Notes under the pieces: generated by a model
What the model was told of the DNA's origin: nothing
Databases searched by the model: none
The model's input: the letters and a program-made list of their open reading frames with translations, nothing else
Assembly: GCA_040081465.1 (NCBI GenBank)
Contig: JBEBGL010000004.1
Location: 1-64,000 of the forward strand
Origin: UBA668 sp040081465
GTDB lineage: Bacteria > Actinomycetota > Acidimicrobiia > Acidimicrobiales > Ilumatobacteraceae
Direction of reading: 5' to 3'
DNA: 64,000 bases
Program-made: the position numbers and the translations under genes
Shown here: in pieces, positions 30,283 through 37,356 of the stretch
Position numbering within the stretch: the first letter of the stretch is position 1
Layout: the number at the start of each line of letters is the position of its first letter

Positions 30283-31785
30283 GTGAAGCAATCACGTCCC
30301 AACGTGCTCGTCGTGATGTACGACCAACTGACGCCGAGTGCGCTTGGCTGCTACGGCAACCCGGCGACCAAAGCACCGCACATCGATCGACTGGCCGCGT
30401 ACGGTGTCGTGTTCGACGCCGCATACAGCAACAGCCCACTGTGCACACCGGCGCGCTATTGCATGATGACTGGCCAGTTGCCCTCGGCAACGCGCGGCTA
30501 CGACAACGCCGCGTACCTGGCGAGCACGATTCCGACTTTCGCGCACTACGCACGCGCCGCGGGCTATCACACCGTCCTCAGCGGCAAGATGCATTTCGTC
30601 GGCCCCGATCAGCTGCATGGCTTCGAAGAACGGCGCACAACCGACATCTATCCGGCCGACTTCGGTTGGACGCCGGATTGGCGCGCGCCAGGCGAACGCA
30701 TCGACTGGTGGTACCACAACATGGACAGCGTTGTGGGCGCCGGCGTTGCCGAGGTGACCAACCAGTTGTTGTTCGATGACGAGGTCGGCTATCACGCCGT
30801 CCGTGCGTTGCACGATCTTGCGCGCGCCGACGATGGGCGGCCGTGGTTGTTGGTCGCGAGCTTCACGCACCCGCACGATCCGTACGTGACGCGGCAGGAG
30901 TATTGGGATCGGTACGAGGGCGTCGACATTCCGATGCCAGTGGTGTCGGCCGACAGCGTTGCATCCGATCCGCACACCGTGCGCTTGCGCGAGGCATGCG
31001 CGATGGAGAGCACGCAGATTCGCGAGCAAGACATTCGGAATGCGCGTAGGGCGTACATGGGCAACATCTCGTACGTCGACGACTGGACCGGTCGCTTGTT
31101 GAGCACGTTGGCGTCGCTCGGTGTGGCGGACGACACCGTGGTCGTAGTGGTTGCGGACCACGGCGACATGCTGGGTGAGCGCGGCCTCTGGTACAAGATG
31201 AACTTCTTCGAGGGCTCGGCGCGCATCCCGATGATCGTGCACTCGCCGAAGCGATTCGCGGCGCGGCGAGTAGCAACGCCGGTCTCGCTCGTAGATGTGC
31301 TGCCAACGATTCTCGAGCTAGCAGGAGAGTCGGCGGACGGTGCGGTCGAACCGCTGGCGGGCCAGTCGTTGCTGTCGCTGTGCGAAGGGGCTGACGAACA
31401 ACGAACGGTGATAGGCGAGTACATGGCCGAAGGTTCCGTGTCGCCGATCGTGATGATCCGCCGCGGCAACAACAAGTACGTCCACTGTCCAGCCGACCCC
31501 GATCAGTTGTACGACCTAGCTGCTGATCCAAACGAGCTGACGAACATCGCAAGCGAATCAACGGTGGCTGAGTTGCGAGCCGAGATAGCGCAGCGTTGGG
31601 ATCTAGATCGCCTGACAACACAAGTGTTAGCTGACCAAGCCCGCCGAAGATTGGTAGGCGGAGCGTTGCGCACGGGCGCGTTCACCCCGTGGGACTACAC
31701 CCCACCAAGAAAAGGCGAAAGTGAGTACATGCGCAACCACTTGGACCTGAACGAAGTAGAACGCGCAGCCCGCTGGCCCCGCTGA
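30283..31785 (+). CDS. sulfatase, choline-sulfatase-like
   Basis: A 500-residue type I sulfatase. The catalytic signature is SPLCTPARYCMMTGQLPS, where the Cys of C-x-P-x-R is oxidised to formylglycine. Metal ligands are in VLVVMYDQLTPSALGCYG and VVADHGDMLGERGLWYKMNFFEG. The C-terminal DYTPPRKGESEYMRNHLDLNEVERAARWP matches the C-terminal extension of choline-sulfatases (BetC), which release choline and sulfate. No signal peptide is present, as in cytoplasmic BetC. No formylglycine-generating enzyme lies in the window. GTG 30283 was chosen because the longer frame runs into the DUF1992 gene. Confidence 0.87.
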   Translation: MKQSRPNVLVVMYDQLTPSALGCYGNPATKAPHIDRLAAYGVVFDAAYSNSPLCTPARYCMMTGQLPSATRGYDNAAYLASTIPTFAHYARAAGYHTVLSGKMHFVGPDQLHGFEERRTTDIYPADFGWTPDWRAPGERIDWWYHNMDSVVGAGVAEVTNQLLFDDEVGYHAVRALHDLARADDGRPWLLVASFTHPHDPYVTRQEYWDRYEGVDIPMPVVSADSVASDPHTVRLREACAMESTQIREQDIRNARRAYMGNISYVDDWTGRLLSTLASLGVADDTVVVVVADHGDMLGERGLWYKMNFFEGSARIPMIVHSPKRFAARRVATPVSLVDVLPTILELAGESADGAVEPLAGQSLLSLCEGADEQRTVIGEYMAEGSVSPIVMIRRGNNKYVHCPADPDQLYDLAADPNELTNIASESTVAELRAEIAQRWDLDRLTTQVLADQARRRLVGGALRTGAFTPWDYTPPRKGESEYMRNHLDLNEVERAARWPR

Positions 31786-31803
31786 GGTTGATGGGTGGTC
31801 AAG

Positions 31804-31846
31804 CCGACCTGAGGTTGGTCGTACCAATTTGTCGCTGTTTGTTTTT
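31804..31846 (+). terminator. possible terminator after the sulfatase gene
   Basis: The stem CCGACC (31804-31809) / GGTTGG (31813-31818), with one G-U pair, is followed about 19 bases later by the T-rich run GTTTGTTTTT (31837-31846). It lies in the 59-base gap before a convergent gene. The distance between stem and T-run makes it weak. Confidence 0.35.
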
Positions 31847-32351
31847 ATGCCGGCCGTTTTGTCGCGCTCGCGCGGGCGGCCTTACTCGCATCCTCGAGCA
31901 GCGTCGCGAGTTCGCTTGCGTTCATGCCGTACGTTTCGGGCAGTGTGCCGGAGCATCCAGCAATCTTCGTGTTCACTCTGCCCGCTCTCTTGGAGACGTC
32001 AAGCGGATGGTCGAAGCCGACAAGGGTTTGGCGCGCGAAAGGGTTTCTCCAGGGCTTAAATCCCGTGCATGACGCAAGATCACGCGACCAGTGCCGGCCA
32101 AGCGAGCGCACTTCCATGTCGGTCGGAGTGATCACCAGTCGGCCTGGGGCGATCAACTGGCAGGTCTCAACGACGAGACAAAGCCCGAAGAAACCCACGA
32201 CTAGCCACCCGACTGCATTCGAACCACCAACTGCTATCAGAACTCCACCGGAGACAAACAGAGCGTCGATGACAAAGAAGCGGACATGACTTTTGCGAGG
32301 TGTAACTAGCACGAGGCCGCCCTCACCCTCGTCGAATCTTGACTCGCCCAT
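31845..32351 (-). CDS. small membrane protein with PH-like domain, unknown function
   Basis: About 168 residues from the ATG at 32351. Two hydrophobic segments (FFVIDALFVSGGVLIAVGG and VGWLVVGFFGLCLVV) are followed by a short domain, APGRLVITPTDMEVRSLGRHWSRDL, that resembles the bacterial PH-like domain of small membrane proteins. The C terminus is ELATLLEDASKAARASATKRP. The open frame extends to 32456, but that part contains the 37-base repeat and does not resemble protein. The gene lies alone in the accessory patch and faces the sulfatase operon. Confidence 0.6.
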   Translation of the reverse strand: MGESRFDEGEGGLVLVTPRKSHVRFFVIDALFVSGGVLIAVGGSNAVGWLVVGFFGLCLVVETCQLIAPGRLVITPTDMEVRSLGRHWSRDLASCTGFKPWRNPFARQTLVGFDHPLDVSKRAGRVNTKIAGCSGTLPETYGMNASELATLLEDASKAARASATKRPA

Positions 32352-32394
32352 CAAGCCCATACTGCCAGAGCAGGCATCGGTGTCATTGCGTAGG

Positions 32395-32431
32395 GGTGCT
32401 ATTAGGAATGGATCAGGTTGCTGGTGTTGGT
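32395..32431. repeat. 37-base direct repeat, copy 1
   Basis: It begins GGTGCTATTAGG and continues with GATCAGGTTGCTGGTG. It matches 32788-32824 at 34 of 37 positions. It lies upstream of the PH-like membrane protein gene. Confidence 0.9.
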
Positions 32432-32518
32432 CCGTTGACTGGGCAGCTTCCTCCATTCATCCGCAATACGACAGATATTGCGCTGGCCCCTAAGAGCTGC
32501 CGACCTAGCCTTGCATCC

Positions 32519-32725
32519 ATGTCAGAGCCCGGTAAAGGCACAGACCCGGATTACGAGGCCGCGAAGGGTCGCATTGCACTTTGGCTGGACCTCCATGACG
32601 TCGCGTGGCTGGCGAAACAATGCCTGTGCGGAGAGAGTCGTCCTGCGTCGGGCAACCATTTGACCGAATGCGTCCGGATTCGATTTCGAGCGGGCGCGTG
32701 CCTCCACGCTCACGACCTTGAGTAA
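32519..32725 (+). CDS. small Cys-containing protein, unknown function
   Basis: A 68-residue open frame, MSEPGKGTDPDYEAAKG at the N terminus. The remainder, LWLDLHDVAWLAKQCLCGES then CVRIRFRAGACLHAH, has three spaced Cys and a protein-like hydrophobic pattern. This makes it more convincing than a random frame, and similar small DVxWLAxxC proteins exist in actinobacteria as far as I recall, without known function. The gene lies between the two copies of the 37-base direct repeat. No Shine-Dalgarno sequence or -10 box at leaderless distance is visible, so the call is tentative. Confidence 0.5.
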   Translation: MSEPGKGTDPDYEAAKGRIALWLDLHDVAWLAKQCLCGESRPASGNHLTECVRIRFRAGACLHAHDLE

Positions 32726-32787
32726 CGCGTCCGCACGAGATGGGCGCTCGATCGCAGGAAGATCGTGCTCGCCAGTGGTCAGCAAGC

Positions 32788-32824
32788 GGTGCTATTAGGG
32801 GTTGATCAGGTTGCTGGTGTTGGT
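32788..32824. repeat. 37-base direct repeat, copy 2
   Basis: This copy matches 32395-32431 at 34 of 37 positions, with a 393-base offset. It is followed directly by the three-arm repeat element C. Confidence 0.9.
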
Positions 32825-32829
32825 GAGGT

Positions 32830-32902
32830 TCTGGGGCCGATTTGTTGCGGAAGCCGGAACAGATCAGCCCCAGATGACGAATTGGGACGATTCAGCCCCA
32901 GA
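32830..32902. repeat. repeat element C: one TCTGGGGC arm and two inverted GCCCCAGA arms
   Basis: A left arm TCTGGGGC (32830-32837) and two right arms GCCCCAGA (32867-32874 and 32895-32902). The right arms are 28 bases apart and sit in a longer direct repeat (TCAGCCCCAGAT with similar flanks). It lies between the small Cys protein gene and the convergent carbonic anhydrase gene. The layout mirrors elements A and B, with unrelated sequence. No further gene is seen in 32726-32925. Confidence 0.75.
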
Positions 32903-32925
32903 TTCCGAACCGACTGCTGACGGTC

Positions 32926-33453
32926 TCAGACTTCGTGTAAGCGGCCGTCGGAGACGTCGTAGACGAAGCCGCGGATGTGGTCCTTGAATTTCACGAACGG
33001 GCTTTGCTGCAAACGCTTGATGCTCTCGCGTGTGTCGGCGAACGGGTCGGTGAAACACTCCAACGCCCACGACGGTTTGATCCCCAACTCGGCGACCAGT
33101 TCGGCCTTGAACGCGTCCTCCGTGATCGCTTGCAAACCGCAGTTGGTGTGATGCAACAGGATGATCTCGCGGGTGTCGAGCAAGCGCTGCGACAGCACGA
33201 GTGAGCGAATCACGTCGTCAGTCACGACTCCGCCGGCGTTGCGAATCACGTGAGCGTCGCCGTGGGCGAGCCCGAGCATCTCGAAGATGTCCATCCGGCT
33301 GTCCATGCAGGCGACGATCGCGAGGTGCCGTCGAGGTCGAAGCGACAGGTCCTGGTCGGCAAAGTCGGCGATGTGAGCTTCATTGTTCGCAAGAAGCTCG
33401 TCGGCGTTGGGCCGGAATGGCTGGTCGATCGGGTCATCGGTCATGGCGGGCAC
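32926..33453 (-). CDS. beta-class carbonic anhydrase
   Basis: A 175-residue zinc enzyme interconverting CO2 and bicarbonate. The zinc ligands are in IVACMDSRMDIFEMLGL (Cys and Asp-Arg dyad) and LLHHTNCGLQAI (His and Cys), the classic beta-CA pattern; HVIRNAGGVVTDDVIRSL is also typical. The start is chosen as GTG 33453, 5 bases from a TACCGT box; ATG 33444 or 33456 are alternatives. It is divergent from clpP with overlapping -10 elements, and its 3' end faces element C. Confidence 0.93.
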   Translation of the reverse strand: MPAMTDDPIDQPFRPNADELLANNEAHIADFADQDLSLRPRRHLAIVACMDSRMDIFEMLGLAHGDAHVIRNAGGVVTDDVIRSLVLSQRLLDTREIILLHHTNCGLQAITEDAFKAELVAELGIKPSWALECFTDPFADTRESIKRLQQSPFVKFKDHIRGFVYDVSDGRLHEV

Positions 33454-33458
33454 CATGG

Positions 33459-33468
33459 ACGGTAGCGT
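33459..33468. promoter_or_regulatory. overlapping divergent -10 elements, carbonic anhydrase (minus) and clpP (plus)
   Basis: The plus strand reads TAGCGT at 33463-33468, ending 6 bases before the clpP ATG. The minus strand reads TACCGT at 33464-33459, ending 5 bases before GTG 33453. The boxes share TA 33463-33464, so one 10-bp core could drive both genes. Confidence 0.55.
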
Positions 33469-33474
33469 TTCGGC

Positions 33475-34068
33475 ATGAGCGAAATCATTCGACCCATGGG
33501 TCTTGAAGGTGGAAGCGATCCGCGCCTCGACGTGTTCAACCGGCTGCTGCACAACCGGGTGGTCATGCTTGGCACCGACGTCGACGACGACATTGCCAAT
33601 CAGATTTGCGCCCAACTCCTCTACCTAGAGGGCGAAGACGACAAGGCCGACATTTGGCTGTACATCAACAGCCCCGGCGGCTCGGTCACCGCAGGCATGG
33701 CGATTTACGACACCATGCAATTCGTCGGCTGCGACGTCGCAACCGTGTGCATGGGCATGGCCGCCAGCATGGGCCAGTTCCTGCTCACTTCCGGCGCCGC
33801 CGGCAAGCGCTACACGCTGCCCAATGCGCGCATCATGATGCACCAGCCGCTCGCCGGCCTCCGCGGTCAAGCAACCGACATCGCAATCCAGGCCGAGCAG
33901 TTGGCGTACACAAAGCGCCGCATGGCCGAACTCACCGCACAACACTCCGGCCAGACCCTCGAGAAGATTCAGGCCGACAGCGAGCGCGACCGCTGGTTCA
34001 CCGCCGAGGAAGGCAAGGCTTACGGCCTAGTCGACAAGGTGATCGTTCGCCGCGGCGAAATCAACTAG
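33475..34068 (+). CDS. clpP: ATP-dependent Clp protease proteolytic subunit
   Basis: A 197-residue serine protease subunit of the Clp complex. The catalytic triad is visible: Ser in GMAASMGQFLL, His in RIMMHQPLAGLRGQ, and Asp in the DSERDRWFTAEEGKAYGLVD segment. YINSPGGSVTAGMAIYDTM forms the substrate channel. It is a lone clpP without clpX or a second clpP beside it; actinobacteria usually have two or more ClpP paralogues encoded elsewhere. Its TAG stop supplies the first G of repeat element B. A leaderless start is predicted from TAGCGT 6 bases upstream. Confidence 0.96.
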   Translation: MSEIIRPMGLEGGSDPRLDVFNRLLHNRVVMLGTDVDDDIANQICAQLLYLEGEDDKADIWLYINSPGGSVTAGMAIYDTMQFVGCDVATVCMGMAASMGQFLLTSGAAGKRYTLPNARIMMHQPLAGLRGQATDIAIQAEQLAYTKRRMAELTAQHSGQTLEKIQADSERDRWFTAEEGKAYGLVDKVIVRRGEIN

Positions 34069-34137
34069 TCGAGTGTTTCGTGCCTGCACACGGGCAGGAA
34101 ACACTCGACGCACGGGCGGCGGCAGCAAACACTCGAC
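34068..34137. repeat. repeat element B: second copy of the three-unit GTCGAGTGTTTCNTGCC element
   Basis: The forward unit is at 34068-34084 and the reverse units end at 34109 and 34137. Forward and first reverse units form a perfect 12-bp stem, a 1x1 G-G mismatch, a TGCC/GGCA stem and an 8-base loop. This is the same fold as element A with a different loop sequence. It fills most of the gap between clpP and a convergent lipoprotein gene, and its first base is the G of the clpP TAG stop. There is no U-tract. Confidence 0.9.
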
Positions 34138-34148
34138 TCGCGAACGTC

Positions 34149-34535
34149 TTACGGCGTGAGGCCGATTGTTAGTCCGCAGCGTTCTTGGGTGTAGCTGACG
34201 ACACGTTCCGCGGCGGGCTCGGACGCTCTCGCAGTGTCGGCAACTAGTTGCATCGACTCGGGGTCATCTGGGTCGACGGTGACGGCCGTTTCCATCATGT
34301 CGACCATCGTGTTCCACTCGGGTTCGATCGCAACCGGTGCCGACTGCGCAATGCTGCGCCACGCGGCAAGCACGAGCCCGATGTCGGTCGGCGTTGAGAT
34401 GACGGGGGCGTTGAGTGCCGTCTCGTACTGCACGATCTGTCCGCAATAAGCCGACTCGGTTCGCTCGGCACCGTCGCTACACGCAGCAAGCAGAACCATC
34501 GGCGCTGAAGCAGCAATGAATCGAACTAACCGCAT
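34149..34535 (-). CDS. small lipoprotein, unknown function
   Basis: A 128-residue protein with a lipoprotein signal, VRFIAASAPMVLLAACSDG (lipobox LLAAC). The mature part has two Cys (SAYCGQI and QERCGLT) near its ends that could form a disulfide, and a helical centre (LVLAAWRSIAQSAP, WNTMVDMMETAV). I do not recognise a family. The gene is divergent from comM and convergent with clpP across element B. Confidence 0.72.
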   Translation of the reverse strand: MRLVRFIAASAPMVLLAACSDGAERTESAYCGQIVQYETALNAPVISTPTDIGLVLAAWRSIAQSAPVAIEPEWNTMVDMMETAVTVDPDDPESMQLVADTARASEPAAERVVSYTQERCGLTIGLTP

Positions 34536-34616
34536 GTCGCAATTCTCGCAGGTTGCGCAGGTTGTCGTTCGGCGCGGTGCCTGTATGTTGCCGCTTCAGA
34601 GCAATCGCTGACCGTT

Positions 34617-34655
34617 GGGGAATCGGTGCCGTTCCCTCCTTCGTTTCTCGTTTTC
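34617..34655 (+). other. leader hairpin and T-rich stretch upstream of comM
   Basis: The arms GGGAA (34618-34622) and TTCCC (34632-34636) enclose CGG/CCG, and a T-rich run (TTCGTTTCTCGTTTTCG) follows to 34655. This lies just before the GGAGG of comM and could be an attenuator-like structure or the end of an upstream transcript. The evidence is structural only. Confidence 0.3.
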
Positions 34656-34671
34656 GTCGGAGGTGTCGCGC

Positions 34672-36186
34672 ATGCTTGCCGCTGTCCGTTCTGCCACGGT
34701 GTTCGGCGTCGAAGGACGCCCTGTCATCGTCGAAGTGCACGTGTCGACAGGTCTGCCGGGCTTCCTCATCGTCGGTCTTCCCGATGAAGCATGTCGCGAA
34801 TCGCGCGATCGAGTTCGCGCGGCGTTCCTCACCACGGGCCTCGGGTGGCCGTCGTGCAAGATCATCGTCAACCTCGCGCCGTCGAGCCAGCGCAAGGGAG
34901 GCTCGGGTCTCGATCTCGCAATCGCGGTAGCGCTACTCGCGGCCAACGGCCAGGTCCCCGTCGAGCAACTCGAAGGCTTTGGGTTCATCGCGGAACTCGG
35001 GCTTGATGGCAGCCTGCGCGCCGTGTCGGGGATCGCACCGATGGTCGCGGCGATGCCCGACATCACGTGCGTGGTTGCGACGGCCAGCTTTCGTGAAGCG
35101 CAAGGCGTCTCGGGCGATCGCGTCCGTATTGCAGGCACGTTGCGCGAAGTGGTCGACGCGTTGAACGCGGAGGCACCGTGGCCTCGGCCCCCCGACGGCG
35201 AGTTTGTCGACGATGAACCGCCGCCGCTCGATCTCGCCGACGTGCGCGGTCAGGCTGCGGCGCGCCTCGGGCTCGAGGTATCCGCGGCCGGCGGCCACCA
35301 TCTGCTGTTGGTCGGCCCGCCGGGTTCCGGCAAGACGATGCTCGCGCAGCGAATTCCTGGACTACTGCCACCTCTAACACCTGAGGTCTCGCTGGAAGCG
35401 ACGATGGTGCACTCGGCAGCCGGCGTGCGCCTTCCATTTGGCGGCATGGTTCGGCGGGCACCGTTTCGCGCACCGCACCACAGCAGTTCGATGGTCGCGT
35501 TGGTCGGCGGCGGCAGCGTTGCTTTGCGACCCGGTGAAATCTCGTTGGCTCACGGCGGCGTTCTGTTCCTCGACGAGCTCGGCGAGTTCGGACCGGTCGT
35601 ACTCGACGGCATGCGTCAACCATTGGAAGAGGGCGTGATCCGACTTGCGCGAGCGCGAGCCTCCGCAGCGCTCCCCGCGAAGTTCCTACTCGTGGCGGCG
35701 ACCAACCCATGTCCGTGCGGCGGCGGTCCACCCGGCGCTTGCGAGTGCGACGAAGTTGCGCGCCTGCGCTATCTGCGGCGGCTCTCCGGCCCGTTGCTCG
35801 ATCGCTTCGATCTGCGCGTAGGCGTCGCCAAGCCCGACGTCGAAGACTTACTCGCGAGCGGCGGTGGTGAACCTACGGCAGTTGTCTCGGCGCGTGTCGC
35901 AGCTGCGCGCGCAATCGGAATGGCGCGCGCAGGCACGCTGAACGCGAACATCCCGCCCGATCGCCTCGACGAACTCGCGCCGCTTCACCCCGCTGCGCGC
36001 GCCCGCCTTCGAACCGAACTTGAACGCGACCTGCTGACCGGCCGCGGCTATCACCGCATTCGAAGGGTGGCGCGCACCATCGCCGATCTACAGGGCAGCG
36101 AGGAGCTGGTGCTTGATGAACACGTCGTGATGGCGTTGAGTCTGCGCGTCAGGCTCAGCGTGTCGTCGCGTGAGCGTGTCGCGTGA
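34672..36186 (+). CDS. comM: ComM-like Mg-chelatase-type AAA+ ATPase (YifB family)
   Basis: A 504-residue YifB/ComM protein, a hexameric helicase that promotes branch migration during natural transformation. The N-terminal Lon-like domain (VHVSTGLPGFLIVGLPDEACRESRDRVRAA) is followed by an AAA+ module with Walker A LLVGPPGSGKTMLA and Walker B GGVLFLDELGEFG. MVRRAPFRAPHHSSSMVALVGGG, an MCM-like insert, NPCPCGGGPPGACEC and a C-terminal Mg-chelatase domain complete it. A GGAGG Shine-Dalgarno lies about 9 bases before ATG 34672. It overlaps dprA as GTGA, forming a DNA-uptake pair. Confidence 0.94.
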   Translation: MLAAVRSATVFGVEGRPVIVEVHVSTGLPGFLIVGLPDEACRESRDRVRAAFLTTGLGWPSCKIIVNLAPSSQRKGGSGLDLAIAVALLAANGQVPVEQLEGFGFIAELGLDGSLRAVSGIAPMVAAMPDITCVVATASFREAQGVSGDRVRIAGTLREVVDALNAEAPWPRPPDGEFVDDEPPPLDLADVRGQAAARLGLEVSAAGGHHLLLVGPPGSGKTMLAQRIPGLLPPLTPEVSLEATMVHSAAGVRLPFGGMVRRAPFRAPHHSSSMVALVGGGSVALRPGEISLAHGGVLFLDELGEFGPVVLDGMRQPLEEGVIRLARARASAALPAKFLLVAATNPCPCGGGPPGACECDEVARLRYLRRLSGPLLDRFDLRVGVAKPDVEDLLASGGGEPTAVVSARVAAARAIGMARAGTLNANIPPDRLDELAPLHPAARARLRTELERDLLTGRGYHRIRRVARTIADLQGSEELVLDEHVVMALSLRVRLSVSSRERVA

Positions 36187-37331
36187 ACGACTGTCCACCA
36201 CAGGCATTCGTGGCCGCGCTCGCTGGATTTCGGAACATGAACGTGCATCGATTGTCGGCGCTGCTTCGCCACCACGAACCTGAAGAGGCGTGGGCAGTGG
36301 TGTTGGGTCAACAACCCGCCTTCGGGTTGATCGCGCAAGTGCTCGCAGCTAATGCGCCTGTGCGCGCTAGTTGGCAACGGTGCGCCACCGAGCGCCCGCC
36401 AGCGCGCATCTGGCAGCAATGCCTCGACCTGGGGTTGCAGGTGTTGGTGATGGGGCATCCGCGTTATCCGGCGGGCTTGCTCGACGATCGTCTGCCTCCG
36501 CCGGTGTTGTTCGCACGCGGCGACCTCGCGTTGCTTGAGGGTCGCCGCGTCGGCATCGTGGGCACGCGCAACGCAACCGTCGGCGGCCGCGCCACTGCGC
36601 GACTGCTCGGCAACGGCCTCGCCGCGGCGGGCGTGCACGTGTTGTCGGGGCTTGCCCGCGGTATCGATGGCTACGCGCACCGCGGTGTCTTGGCCGCGCA
36701 CATTGACCAGCCCGACAACGACCGCGCCGGCCGACCGATAGGGATTGTTGCGAGCGGTCACGACGTGATCTACCCGCGCGAGCACGCCGACTTGTGGGCT
36801 GCCGTGGGCGAGCGAGGTCTGTTGCTCAGCGAGTCGCCACCAGGCACTCCACCCGAGCCCCACAGGTTTCCTCTACGCAACCGCATCGTGGCTGCGTTGT
36901 CGGAGGTTGTGGTCGTAGTCGAATCGCGCGAGCGCGGTGGCTCGCTGATCACGGCCAGTGAGGCAATAGATCGGTCGGTGCCGGTGATGGCAGTGCCAGG
37001 ACCAGTCGATCGTCGCTCGGCAGCAGGCACGAATCGGCTGATTTGCGACGGCGCGGCGCCGGTGTTGGGTGTCGACGACGTTCTGATAGCGCTGTCCTAC
37101 CAAAACGGGCGTTCCGCAGTGATGGCAGCCGACCTTCGCCCCAGACCGCGTGGCGGCGACCTTGCGATCTATCGAGTGATTGCGGAGGACGCGCGAACGA
37201 TCGACGGCGTTGCGTTGGCGCTGGGGCTCAGCTTGGTCGACGCGGCGATGGGGCTCGCTCGTTTGGAGGCGAGCGGGTGGGTAGCGCAGGCAGACGGATG
37301 GTTCGAGCGGACAGGCTCCCCCCTCAGATGA
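36183..37331 (+). CDS. dprA: DNA-processing protein DprA
   Basis: A 382-residue DprA/Smf that protects incoming single-stranded DNA and loads RecA. The extended Rossmann core is RRVGIVGTRNATVGGRATAR, then LSGLARGIDGYAHRGVL, IVASGHDVIYPREHADL, ESPPGTPPEPHRFPLRNRIVAALSEVVVVVE and GTNRLICDGAAPV. A C-terminal winged helix (TIDGVALALGLSLVDAAMGLARLEASGWV) is present. The GTG start overlaps the comM stop by 4 bases. comM-dprA-xerC-whiG order matches other actinobacteria. Confidence 0.95.
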   Translation: MNDCPPQAFVAALAGFRNMNVHRLSALLRHHEPEEAWAVVLGQQPAFGLIAQVLAANAPVRASWQRCATERPPARIWQQCLDLGLQVLVMGHPRYPAGLLDDRLPPPVLFARGDLALLEGRRVGIVGTRNATVGGRATARLLGNGLAAAGVHVLSGLARGIDGYAHRGVLAAHIDQPDNDRAGRPIGIVASGHDVIYPREHADLWAAVGERGLLLSESPPGTPPEPHRFPLRNRIVAALSEVVVVVESRERGGSLITASEAIDRSVPVMAVPGPVDRRSAAGTNRLICDGAAPVLGVDDVLIALSYQNGRSAVMAADLRPRPRGGDLAIYRVIAEDARTIDGVALALGLSLVDAAMGLARLEASGWVAQADGWFERTGSPLR

Positions 37332-37343
37332 TGATTAGGGAAT

Positions 37344-37349
37344 ACCCTG
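37344..37349 (+). promoter_or_regulatory. -10-like element before xerC
   Basis: TACCCT ends 7 bases before ATG 37357. GGGGAG between them could also act as a Shine-Dalgarno sequence, so an internal promoter is uncertain. Confidence 0.3.
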
Positions 37350-37356
37350 GGGAGCG

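Noticed and set aside
24878..31785. A possible defence or surface-polymer island (acyltransferase, PLP enzymes, sulfatase).
   Set aside because: No nuclease, NTPase, toxin or mobility gene is present. The genes read as metabolic and envelope functions with base composition like the neighbours.
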